From the NCBI GenBank assembly GCA_028866355.1, contig JAGWIH010000178.1, forward strand, positions 1 to 5,067: DNA of 5,067 nt, given 5' to 3'. Below the pieces are notes generated by a model, which was given only the letters and a program-made list of their open reading frames with translations, had not been told where the DNA came from and ran no database searches. This document shows positions 1 through 5,067 of the stretch, in pieces; within the stretch, counting starts at the first letter, position 1, and each line of letters starts with the position of its first letter. Position numbers and translations under genes: made by a program. Origin of the DNA: Alphaproteobacteria bacterium (GTDB lineage Bacteria > Pseudomonadota > Alphaproteobacteria > ATCC43930 > CGMCC-115725).

Positions 1-1
1 C

Positions 2-1270
2 GGCGGCCCCGCGCTTCATCCGCAATTCGACGCATTAGCCCGGGAGCTGCACGCGCGGCCCTATGGCGTCGTCGCGGCCCCGGCGCGAATCGTCCACCTG
101 GCGCTCACCGGCGGCGACAGCGCCGCCGAACGCGCCGCTTTGGCGCAGCTTTGCACCGTGAATCGCGCGCCCGTGCCGTCGGCCGCCGAATCGCATGTTC
201 AGATCGAATGCGACGGCTTCCGGTTGACCTGGGAGCGGCATACCGAATTCGCGACCTATACATTCGTGCTGCCGTGGCACGGCGGCGGGTTGTTCCCGCC
301 GGTTCGCACGTTGCCGTTGCCGCACGACTGGATCGCCAAATTGCCGGGCCAGGTCGTCGCCGCGGTGCAGATGGCGCTGGGTGAAGGCGAGCCGCCGGCG
401 CCGGCCACCGTCGCCGAGCTGTTCGAGGGCGGCAATATCGTCGGCGGTTTCGCCGCCGGCGGTTTGGCGCAGCTGTGGACCGATCTGCGGCCCGACCGCG
501 AGCATTTCGTGCGCATGCTCGCGCACAACGGCACCATGACCTCGCCGCGCCAGGCCGGCCGCCTGGTGCAGCGCCTGCTCGAGATCGAAACCTACACGAT
601 GATGGCGCTGCTGGCGCTGCCGTTGGCGCGCGAGATCAATCCGGCGGTCACCGCGATCGAGCGCAATCTTACCGGCATCGCCGAAGCGACTACCGGCGCC
701 GACGCGCTCGAGGACGAACAGGCGCTGCTCACGCGGCTGTTGGGACTGGCGGCCGAGCTGGCGACGATCGGCGCGCACACGCCCTATCGCTTCGGCGCGG
801 CCCGCGCCTATTACATGCTGGTGCAGAAGCGCATCGAGGAGTTGCGCGAGCGCCGCATCGAAGGCCGCCAGACAGTCGGCGAATTCATGGAACGCCGTCT
901 GTCGCCGGCGATGCGTACCTGCGAAACCATGGAGCGGCGGCTTGAATCGCTGTCCGAGCGCGTCGCCCGCGCCAGTGACCTGCTGCGCACGCGCATCGAC
1001 ATCACGCTGGCGGCGCAGAACCGCGACCTGCTGCTGTCGATGAATCGCCGCGCCCGCTTGCAGCTTCGGCTGCAACAGACCGTCGAATTCTTCTCGATCG
1101 CGGCGATCACCTATTACGGTGCCGGCCTGGTCGGCGACGTCGCGCACGGCGCGGCGGTGCTCGGCTTTAGGGTCGACGAGCCGTTGGCCGTGGCGATTTC
1201 GGTGCCGGTGATCGGCGGCCTGCTGCTGCTCGGCCTGTGGGCGTTCCACGCCTGGCTCGGCCGCGATTGA
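2..1270 (+). CDS. DUF3422 family membrane-anchored protein, 5' end cut by window edge
   Basis: The frame is open from base 2 to the TGA at 1268-1270 (422 residues visible). The ATG at 140 is not the real start: the codons before it encode conserved family sequence (HPQFDALARELHARP, then APARIVHLAL), so probably only a short N-terminal stretch is missing. Numbering from base 2, the DUF3422 (COG4949) hallmarks are WERHTEFATYTF near 77-88, LEIETYTMMALLALPLA near 193-209, a long helical and probably coiled-coil stretch near 302-356, and the conserved segment RLQLRLQQTVEF just before the membrane. Two hydrophobic segments (about 362-384 and 394-416) form a C-terminal membrane anchor with a very short tail. 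By inference the large N-terminal part is cytoplasmic. The family's biochemical function is not known to me. Long helices followed by a C-terminal TM pair recall CorA-type channels, but no GMN motif is present, so I do not call it a transporter. The dehydrogenase gene follows after 16 bases. Confidence 0.93.
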   Translation, partial: GGPALHPQFDALARELHARPYGVVAAPARIVHLALTGGDSAAERAALAQLCTVNRAPVPSAAESHVQIECDGFRLTWERHTEFATYTFVLPWHGGGLFPPVRTLPLPHDWIAKLPGQVVAAVQMALGEGEPPAPATVAELFEGGNIVGGFAAGGLAQLWTDLRPDREHFVRMLAHNGTMTSPRQAGRLVQRLLEIETYTMMALLALPLAREINPAVTAIERNLTGIAEATTGADALEDEQALLTRLLGLAAELATIGAHTPYRFGAARAYYMLVQKRIEELRERRIEGRQTVGEFMERRLSPAMRTCETMERRLESLSERVARASDLLRTRIDITLAAQNRDLLLSMNRRARLQLRLQQTVEFFSIAAITYYGAGLVGDVAHGAAVLGFRVDEPLAVAISVPVIGGLLLLGLWAFHAWLGRD

Positions 1271-1274
1271 GCGC

Positions 1275-1280
1275 GGGAGG
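1275..1280 (+). promoter_or_regulatory. Shine-Dalgarno sequence of the dehydrogenase gene
   Basis: GGGAGG lies 6 bases before the ATG at 1287, inside the 16-base gap after the DUF3422 stop. It is the clearest ribosome binding site in the window and fixes the dehydrogenase start. It leaves no room for a separate terminator and promoter, which supports co-transcription with the upstream gene. Confidence 0.75.
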
Positions 1281-1286
1281 CGAGGG

Positions 1287-2195
1287 ATGACGACAAAACC
1301 GGCATTGGCGCCACCGGCGCGGATCGCGCTGATTGGCCTCGGCAACATGGGCGTGCCGATGGGCGCCTGCCTGGTGCGCGCCGGCTATCGCGTGACTGGG
1401 TTCGATGCGGCCGCACCGGCGCGGCAGCGTTTCGTCGCGGCCGGCGGCGCGACGGCGGAGACGCTGGTGGCGGCGGTGTCCAATGCCGAACTTGTCGTCG
1501 CCATCCTGCCCAACGGCAAGATCGTGCGCGATGTCGTCCAAGCGATGCAGCCGCATCTGCCGCCGGGCTGTGTGGTTGTCGACATGAGCTCGTCCGATCC
1601 GGTCGGCACGCGCGCGCTCGGCGACACGCTGTTGAGCGCCGGCTTCGAATTCGCCGATGCGCCGGTTTCGGGCGGCGTGCGGCGCGCGGTGGACGGCTCG
1701 CTGGCGATCATGGCTGGCGGCGATGCCGCGACGCTCGACCGCATCGAGCCGGTGCTTAAGGCCGTGGGCCGCGCCATCTTCCGCACCGGCGGCCTCGGCT
1801 CGGGCCATGCGATCAAGGCGCTCAACAATTACGTCTCGGCCGCCGGATTGGTCGCCGCCGTCGAGGCGATCGCCATTGGCCGTCGCTTCGGTCTCGATCC
1901 GGCGCTGATGACCGACATCCTCAACGCATCGAGCGGTCGCAACAACACCACCGAGGTCAAGCTCAAGCAATTCATCCTGTCGGAGAAGTTCGACGCCGGC
2001 TTTCCGTTGCGGCTGATGGCCAAGGATGTGCGCACGGCCGACGATCTGGCGCATGCCGTCGGCGTGCCGTCGCCTCTGGCCGATACCGTTGCCGATCTAT
2101 GGGATGCGGCGGCGCGCGATTTGCCGGAAGCCGCCGATCACACCGCCGTCGGCCGTTATCTCGCCAAGCTGCCGGCGAAAAAAGCCAAGCCTTAG
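1287..2195 (+). CDS. NAD-binding beta-hydroxyacid dehydrogenase (3-hydroxyisobutyrate dehydrogenase family)
   Basis: This 302-residue cytoplasmic oxidoreductase has the usual family length and architecture: an N-terminal Rossmann domain (about 10-173) and an all-helical C-terminal domain. The dinucleotide-binding motif GLGNMG is at 17-22. Asp40 at the end of the second strand favours NAD over NADP. The substrate-binding motif DAPVSGG is at 124-130. The catalytic lysine should be Lys177 in GSGHAIKALNN (171-181), with conserved Asn181, and the late Lys-Asp pair is 246-247. Family members oxidise or reduce beta-hydroxyacids such as 3-hydroxyisobutyrate, tartronate semialdehyde/glycerate, L-threonate or succinic semialdehyde. 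The sequence does not tell me which, so no gene symbol is given. A ribosome binding site precedes the ATG and about ten residues precede the first beta strand, as is normal. The C-terminal tail is lysine-rich (AKKAKP). The stop codon overlaps that of the convergent lactonase-like gene. Confidence 0.93.
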   Translation: MTTKPALAPPARIALIGLGNMGVPMGACLVRAGYRVTGFDAAAPARQRFVAAGGATAETLVAAVSNAELVVAILPNGKIVRDVVQAMQPHLPPGCVVVDMSSSDPVGTRALGDTLLSAGFEFADAPVSGGVRRAVDGSLAIMAGGDAATLDRIEPVLKAVGRAIFRTGGLGSGHAIKALNNYVSAAGLVAAVEAIAIGRRFGLDPALMTDILNASSGRNNTTEVKLKQFILSEKFDAGFPLRLMAKDVRTADDLAHAVGVPSPLADTVADLWDAAARDLPEAADHTAVGRYLAKLPAKKAKP

Positions 2196-2203
2196 GCGAT
2201 TGG
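2178..2203 (-). terminator. Candidate Rho-independent terminator of the leftward liv/lactonase operon
   Basis: Read on the minus strand, CCAA (2203-2200) and GCC (2197-2195) pair with GGC (2191-2189) and TTGG (2188-2185). This gives a 7-bp stem with a 2-base bulge and a TAA triloop, followed by C and six Ts (2183-2178). The triloop is the stop codon of the lactonase-like gene. The T tract is the complement of the lysine codons near the end of the opposing dehydrogenase gene. The stem is short and bulged, so this is a candidate only. Confidence 0.45.
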
Positions 2204-2992
2204 GTCGGCGTCGAGCCGCACCGCGACGCCGTTAAGCGCTTTATTCGACGCCGGATAACGCTGCATCACCAGCGGATCGTGGCCGGGCACAATGTGTCGC
2301 GGCGAGCTCGCCAGCTTTTGCAGCGTGCGATGGCCTTCGAGCATGTCGGCGACGTTGTAGACGATCGGGAAAACGCGGCCTTGCTCGAGATGGGCATAGA
2401 GGTGCGCCGCGTCGGATGCGAGCACCACCCAGCCGCGCCGCGTCATCACCCGCAGCGCCTGCAAACCCATGGTGTGGCCGCCGATGAAGTGCAGCCAGAG
2501 ACCCGGCGCGATCTCTTCGGCGCCGTCGTGGAACCGGACGCGGCCGGCGAACAGCCGCCGCACCATGCCGACGACGTCGTCGGCCTCGAAGCCGCCGCGG
2601 ATGGTCTCGTGTCCCATACAACGGCCGGTGACGAACTGCATCTCGCGGTCTTGGATATGGAAGGTCGCGTTCGGAAACAGGTCGAGATTGCCGGCATGGT
2701 CGTAATGCATGTGCGTGATGATCACGTCCTCGACCCGTGCCGGATCGATGCCGAGGCCCTTGAGCCCGTCGGCGGGCGAGCGCAGCAACTCGCGGCCGCG
2801 CTGACGCGCCTGTGCCGCGCCGAAGCCGGTGTCGACGACGAAGGTCCGGCCGCCGCCGCTCACCGTCCAGACGTAATAGTCGATCGGCATCGGTCCGTCG
2901 TGCGGATCGCCGCCGAGAAAATTCTCGCTGGCGCTTCGGTCGTGCCGCGCATAGCGGATGGCGTGGATTTCGTACTGCGGCGTGTCGGACAT
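2192..2992 (-). CDS. Metallo-beta-lactamase-fold hydrolase, N-acyl-homoserine-lactonase family
   Basis: This 266-residue protein carries a complete dinuclear metal site of the MBL superfamily: HMHYDH at 94-99 (His94, His96, Asp98, His99), His173 in GGHT, Asp194 in ASDA and His238 in PGHDP. Its length and the pattern of DTGF (54-57), GGHTMGLQ (171-178) and PGHDPLVM (236-243) fit the AiiA/AttM-like lactonase branch rather than glyoxalase II or beta-lactamases. Family members open the ring of acyl-homoserine lactones or other lactones. The true substrate is unknown, and Tyr199 may be the lactonase-type tyrosine. No signal peptide is seen, so it is probably cytoplasmic. It starts 13 bases after livF, in the same direction, and is likely the last gene of that operon, which points to a catabolic substrate linked to the importer. 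Quorum quenching is an alternative; no luxI or luxR gene is in the window. Its stop overlaps that of the convergent dehydrogenase. Confidence 0.9.
   Translation of the reverse strand: MSDTPQYEIHAIRYARHDRSASENFLGGDPHDGPMPIDYYVWTVSGGGRTFVVDTGFGAAQARQRGRELLRSPADGLKGLGIDPARVEDVIITHMHYDHAGNLDLFPNATFHIQDREMQFVTGRCMGHETIRGGFEADDVVGMVRRLFAGRVRFHDGAEEIAPGLWLHFIGGHTMGLQALRVMTRRGWVVLASDAAHLYAHLEQGRVFPIVYNVADMLEGHRTLQKLASSPRHIVPGHDPLVMQRYPASNKALNGVAVRLDADPIA
2206..2245 (+). terminator. Weak candidate terminator hairpin for the rightward operon
   Basis: CGGCGTCG (2206-2213) and CGACGCCG (2224-2231) form a perfect 8-bp inverted repeat around a 10-base loop, 10 bases after the dehydrogenase stop. The sequence after it is relatively T-rich for this region (TTAAGCGCTTTATT, 2232-2245) but is not a true T run and contains the palindrome AAGCGCTT. 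It lies inside the last codons of the opposing lactonase-like gene, and in such GC-rich DNA the hairpin could be chance. Confidence 0.25.
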
Positions 2993-2996
2993 GATG

Positions 2997-3003
2997 CTTT
3001 TCC
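2997..3003 (-). promoter_or_regulatory. Weak Shine-Dalgarno sequence of the lactonase-like gene
   Basis: On the minus strand GGAAAAG lies 4 bases before the ATG at 2992, within the 13-base gap after the livF stop. It is purine-rich but matches the consensus poorly. It supports the ATG at 2992 as the start and argues for translation from the liv transcript. Confidence 0.4.
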
Positions 3004-3005
3004 GT

Positions 3006-3677
3006 CTATGAGCCGGCCGGCGAGACGACGCCGCGCTCGATGGCGAAGACCCGGTCGAACAGTTCCTTGGCGTGGATCTCGCTCGATTCCGCCATCAGCA
3101 CGGAAAGCCCGGTCTCCTTCAGCTTCAGCAGAATATCGCCAAAGCGTTGCGCGACGACCGGCGCCAGTCCTTCAAAGGGCTCGTCGAGCAGCAGCAGCCG
3201 CGTGCCGTACATCAACGCCCGCGCCAGCGCGAGCATCTTCTGCTGGCCGCCGCTGAGCTGGTTCGCCGGCCGGCTGGCGTTGGCGGCGACTTCGGGCATC
3301 AGCGCGTAAATCCACCGCAGCCGTTCGGTCGTCTCGGTTGCGTGCGTGATCCAGGCCGGCAGCAGGATGTTCTCTTCGGCGCTCAAATGCGGCATCAGGC
3401 GCCGATCTTCGGGCAGATAGCCGATGCCGACATGCGCGCGCTCGAAGGCGGGCATGGCGCGCAGATCGCGCCCGTCGAAATGGATGGCGCCGTCGCGCGC
3501 CGGAATGAGCCCCATCACCGCACGCATGAAGGTGGTCTTGCCGGCGCCGTTGCGTCCCACCAAGCCGCACATTTTGCGCGCCGGTACGGCGAGCGTCACG
3601 CCGCGCAAAATGGTCGCCGGACCGATATCGACGTTGAGGCCGACGACGGCGAGCGCCGTATCGCGCTGCTCCTTCAT
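3006..3677 (-). CDS. livF: Branched-chain-amino-acid-type ABC transporter ATP-binding protein LivF
   Basis: This 223-residue cytoplasmic ATPase would pair with LivG to drive a HAAT/Liv-type importer. Walker A is GRNGAGKTT (41-49), the signature LSGGQQ (141-146) and Walker B LLLLDEP (161-167), with catalytic Glu166. YLPEDRR (87-93) matches the LivF pattern, with Glu90 in place of the Q-loop glutamine. At the H-loop position, where LivF usually has VEQN and most ABC ATPases have His, it reads MAESSE (195-200), placing Ser198 there. The frame is open for 141 more codons upstream, but those lie antiparallel-free inside livG on the same strand in another phase. The ATG at 3677 gives the normal length and forms an ATGA overlap with the livG stop, implying translational coupling; no good Shine-Dalgarno is seen. 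The family imports branched-chain amino acids, other amino acids, amides, urea or aromatic acids, so the symbol states the subunit type, not the substrate. Confidence 0.93.
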   Translation of the reverse strand: MKEQRDTALAVVGLNVDIGPATILRGVTLAVPARKMCGLVGRNGAGKTTFMRAVMGLIPARDGAIHFDGRDLRAMPAFERAHVGIGYLPEDRRLMPHLSAEENILLPAWITHATETTERLRWIYALMPEVAANASRPANQLSGGQQKMLALARALMYGTRLLLLDEPFEGLAPVVAQRFGDILLKLKETGLSVLMAESSEIHAKELFDRVFAIERGVVSPAGS

Positions 3678-4441
3678 GTGTGCGCGCCATGGCGATAGCG
3701 TTCGCCGATGATGAAGCGGCGGACTTGCGGATCGGCGATGACGCGCTGCGGCACGTCGTCGGCGACGATGGTGCCTTCGTAAAAGGCGAGCAGCCGCGTC
3801 GCGAACCGCGCCACGATCTCCATGTCGTGCTCGACGAACAGGATGGTGACCTTCTGTTCGCGCAGCGCCGCGACGACCACGTCCATGATCGCGAATTTCT
3901 CCTCGACGCTGACGCCGCTGGTCGGCTCGTCGAGCAGCAAAAGCTGCGGCCTGTGCACCGTCGCCATCGCGATGTCGATCAGCTTGCGCACGCCTTGCGA
4001 AACCTTGCCGGCGAGCTGATCGCGGTGGCCGCCGATGCCGAAACGTTCGAGGATTTGCGTTGCGGATTCGACCAGATCGGCGCGCCGCAGCGGCCGCCAC
4101 ACCGGGAAGCGGCCATCCTGGGCGATGCCGAGCGCGATCAGCACGTTGTCGAAAGCGGTCGCGGTCGCGAACAGCTGCGGCACCTGGAATGAGCGCGAGA
4201 TGCCGGCATTGATGATGCTGCGCGGCGGCAGGCCGGTGATGTCGCGGTCGCTGAAGCGGATGGTGCCGCGGCTCGGCCTGATGTAGCCGGTGACCATGTT
4301 GACGAAGGTGGTCTTGCCGGCGCCGTTGGCGCCGATGATGCCGACGATTTCGTCGCGCGCGACCGCGACGTTGATATCGGCGGCGGCGACGACCGAGCCG
4401 AAGCTTTTGTCCAGACCCTGAACGTTTAGAATCGGCTCCAC
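3674..4441 (-). CDS. livG: Branched-chain-amino-acid-type ABC transporter ATP-binding protein LivG
   Basis: This 255-residue ATPase is the partner of LivF. Walker A is GANGAGKTT (37-45), the Q-loop glutamine is Gln86 in SRSFQ, Walker B is LLLLDEP (167-173) with catalytic Glu172, and the H-loop is VEHD with His205. The insertion between Q-loop and signature and the C-terminal extension (ADDVPQRVIADP) are typical of LivG. The signature is unusual: VSQGVRK (147-153) replaces the LSGGQ or SYGQQ form. I recall a subgroup of alphaproteobacterial Liv ATPases with a similar SQGVRK signature, so this may be a clade trait, not damage. The start is GTG (4441-4439), one base after the livM TGA, with no strong Shine-Dalgarno, so translation is probably coupled to livM. 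No in-frame ATG gives a better N-terminus: LNVQGLDKSFG starts where the family does. It ends in the ATGA overlap with livF. Confidence 0.94.
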   Translation of the reverse strand: MEPILNVQGLDKSFGSVVAAADINVAVARDEIVGIIGANGAGKTTFVNMVTGYIRPSRGTIRFSDRDITGLPPRSIINAGISRSFQVPQLFATATAFDNVLIALGIAQDGRFPVWRPLRRADLVESATQILERFGIGGHRDQLAGKVSQGVRKLIDIAMATVHRPQLLLLDEPTSGVSVEEKFAIMDVVVAALREQKVTILFVEHDMEIVARFATRLLAFYEGTIVADDVPQRVIADPQVRRFIIGERYRHGAHT

Positions 4442-4442
4442 G

Positions 4443-5067
4443 TCAATGCGCCCGCGCCCGGCGGCGGAACAGCGACCACAATCCGTCGGGCAGGAACATG
4501 ATGATCAGCAGCAGCGCGATGCCTAGCACCATGTGCCAGACATGCGCGGCGTACTGCATCGCATAGCTGCGCAGTACCTCGAAGATGATCGAGCCGAAGA
4601 ACGGAGCCGCGACGCTCGCCGTGCCGCTCAGGATGGCGACGAAAACGAACTCGCCGGCTGTCGTCCAATAGGCCATGTCGGGATCGATGTGGCCGACCGC
4701 CATCGCCACCAGCGCGCCGCCGGCGCCGCCGAGCACGCCGGCGAGCACGTATTTCACGTGGATCGCCTGACGCACCGAAAATCCCAGATATTCGACGCGG
4801 ATTTCGTTGTCGCGGATCGCGGTGGTCAAATGCCCGGCGGTCGATTTCTGATAGCGGTCGGTGAGATAGGCCGACGCGAGGACGATGGCGGCGGTGAAGG
4901 CGAGCAAAACCGCCTGCGCCGTGTCGGCGCCGGGCTTATAGCCGACGAAGGTCGGCACCGAGATGACGAAGCCGTCGGTGCTGCCGAGCGTTTCGCTTTT
5001 GACCAGCACGCCATAGAGGATCATGGCGAACGCCAGGCTCAACATCGCGAAGAACAGATCGCGATAC
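4443..5067 (-). CDS. livM: Branched-chain-amino-acid-type ABC transporter permease LivM, N-terminus outside the window
   Basis: This is the integral inner-membrane permease subunit that would form the translocation path with a LivH partner. The C-terminal 207 residues are visible. The ATG at 5045 is internal, because the codons before it (YRDLFFA) continue the LivM pattern before MLSLAFAMILYGVL without a stop. Numbering from the right edge, hydrophobic segments lie at about 8-24, 50-68, 104-125, 138-164 and 177-193. The cytoplasmic coupling motif AIRDNEIRVEYLG (83-95) corresponds to the AIRENE...LG loop that docks on the ATPases. The late glycine-rich segment reads LSGTASVAAPFFGS (146-159), looser than the usual GGxGTxxGPxxGA. 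The C-terminus FRRRARAH is basic, as expected for a cytoplasmic tail. livG follows after one base. The DNA gives no clue to the substrate. Confidence 0.92.
   Translation of the reverse strand, partial: YRDLFFAMLSLAFAMILYGVLVKSETLGSTDGFVISVPTFVGYKPGADTAQAVLLAFTAAIVLASAYLTDRYQKSTAGHLTTAIRDNEIRVEYLGFSVRQAIHVKYVLAGVLGGAGGALVAMAVGHIDPDMAYWTTAGEFVFVAILSGTASVAAPFFGSIIFEVLRSYAMQYAAHVWHMVLGIALLLIIMFLPDGLWSLFRRRARAH

Noticed and set aside
140..142. ATG at 140 as the start of the DUF3422 gene
   Set aside because: The 46 codons before it encode conserved family sequence (ELHARP, APARIVHLAL), so the gene begins before the window.
35..1348. 437-codon open frame on the minus strand opposite the DUF3422 gene
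   Set aside because: It is rich in Arg, Ala, Gln and Gly with no recognisable domain, and it lies opposite a gene with clear family motifs. It is a product of high GC at third positions.
1167..2054. 295-codon minus-strand frame opposite the dehydrogenase
   Set aside because: Low-complexity Arg/Ala/His-rich translation with no motif. The plus strand carries the full Rossmann and catalytic signature.
2992..3006. Independent promoter for the lactonase-like gene in the gap after livF
   Set aside because: Only 13 bases separate the two genes, and no -10/-35-like pattern can be recognised there. An internal promoter within livF cannot be excluded by eye.
2099..3256. 385-codon plus-strand frame running through the lactonase-like gene into livF
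   Set aside because: It overlaps the ends of three well-supported genes, and its translation has no family features and becomes Arg/Pro/Ser low complexity. It is an antisense shadow.
3678..4100. Upstream extension of the livF frame by 141 codons
   Set aside because: It would overlap livG almost to its middle, and its translation is Arg/Ala-rich without motif. The ATG at 3677 gives standard LivF length and the ATGA junction.
3528..4328. Perfect 25-base direct repeat at 3528-3552 and 4304-4328
   Set aside because: Both copies encode the Walker A loops of LivF and LivG. Shared motif and codon preference explain it; there is no sign of a mobile element or recent duplication.

Overview
The window is densely coding, high-GC bacterial DNA. 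Its strong G/C preference at third codon positions produces long spurious antisense frames. The gene content is a DUF3422 membrane-anchored protein, a beta-hydroxyacid dehydrogenase, a lactonase-type metallo-beta-lactamase and a Liv-type ABC importer. This fits an alphaproteobacterium (Rhizobiales or Rhodospirillales type), but that placement rests on family knowledge and composition, not on a marker gene. I see no tRNA, rRNA, CRISPR array, insertion sequence or phage gene. The longest non-coding gap is 16 bases.

The left part (2-2195) reads rightward. A DUF3422 protein, missing only its extreme N-terminus at the window edge, is followed after 16 bases by a 302-residue NAD-binding 3-hydroxyisobutyrate-dehydrogenase-like enzyme with a good Shine-Dalgarno sequence. 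The two probably share a transcript.

The right part (5067-2192) reads leftward and is a tight operon: livM (C-terminal 207 residues present, start outside the window), livG (GTG start, 1-base gap), livF (ATGA overlap with livG) and, 13 bases later, an MBL-fold hydrolase of the N-acyl-homoserine-lactonase family. The other permease (livH) and the binding protein (livK) would be expected beyond the right edge or elsewhere. The cargo cannot be read from the sequence. A lactonase-like enzyme co-transcribed with the importer suggests that the imported compound, or a product of it, is a lactone or ester.

The two operons converge and their stop codons overlap (2192-2195). Each strand has a hairpin at this junction inside the end of the opposing gene. 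The leftward one is followed by six Ts and has the lactonase-like gene's own stop codon in its loop, so it is a plausible intrinsic terminator. The other notable feature is in the ATPase pair. The non-canonical residues of LivF (Q-loop Glu, H-loop Ser) and of LivG (degenerate C-loop) would fall in the same composite ATP site, leaving one canonical and one degenerate site. Overall this is an ordinary metabolic/transport region. I found no convincing novel system, only several points worth checking.
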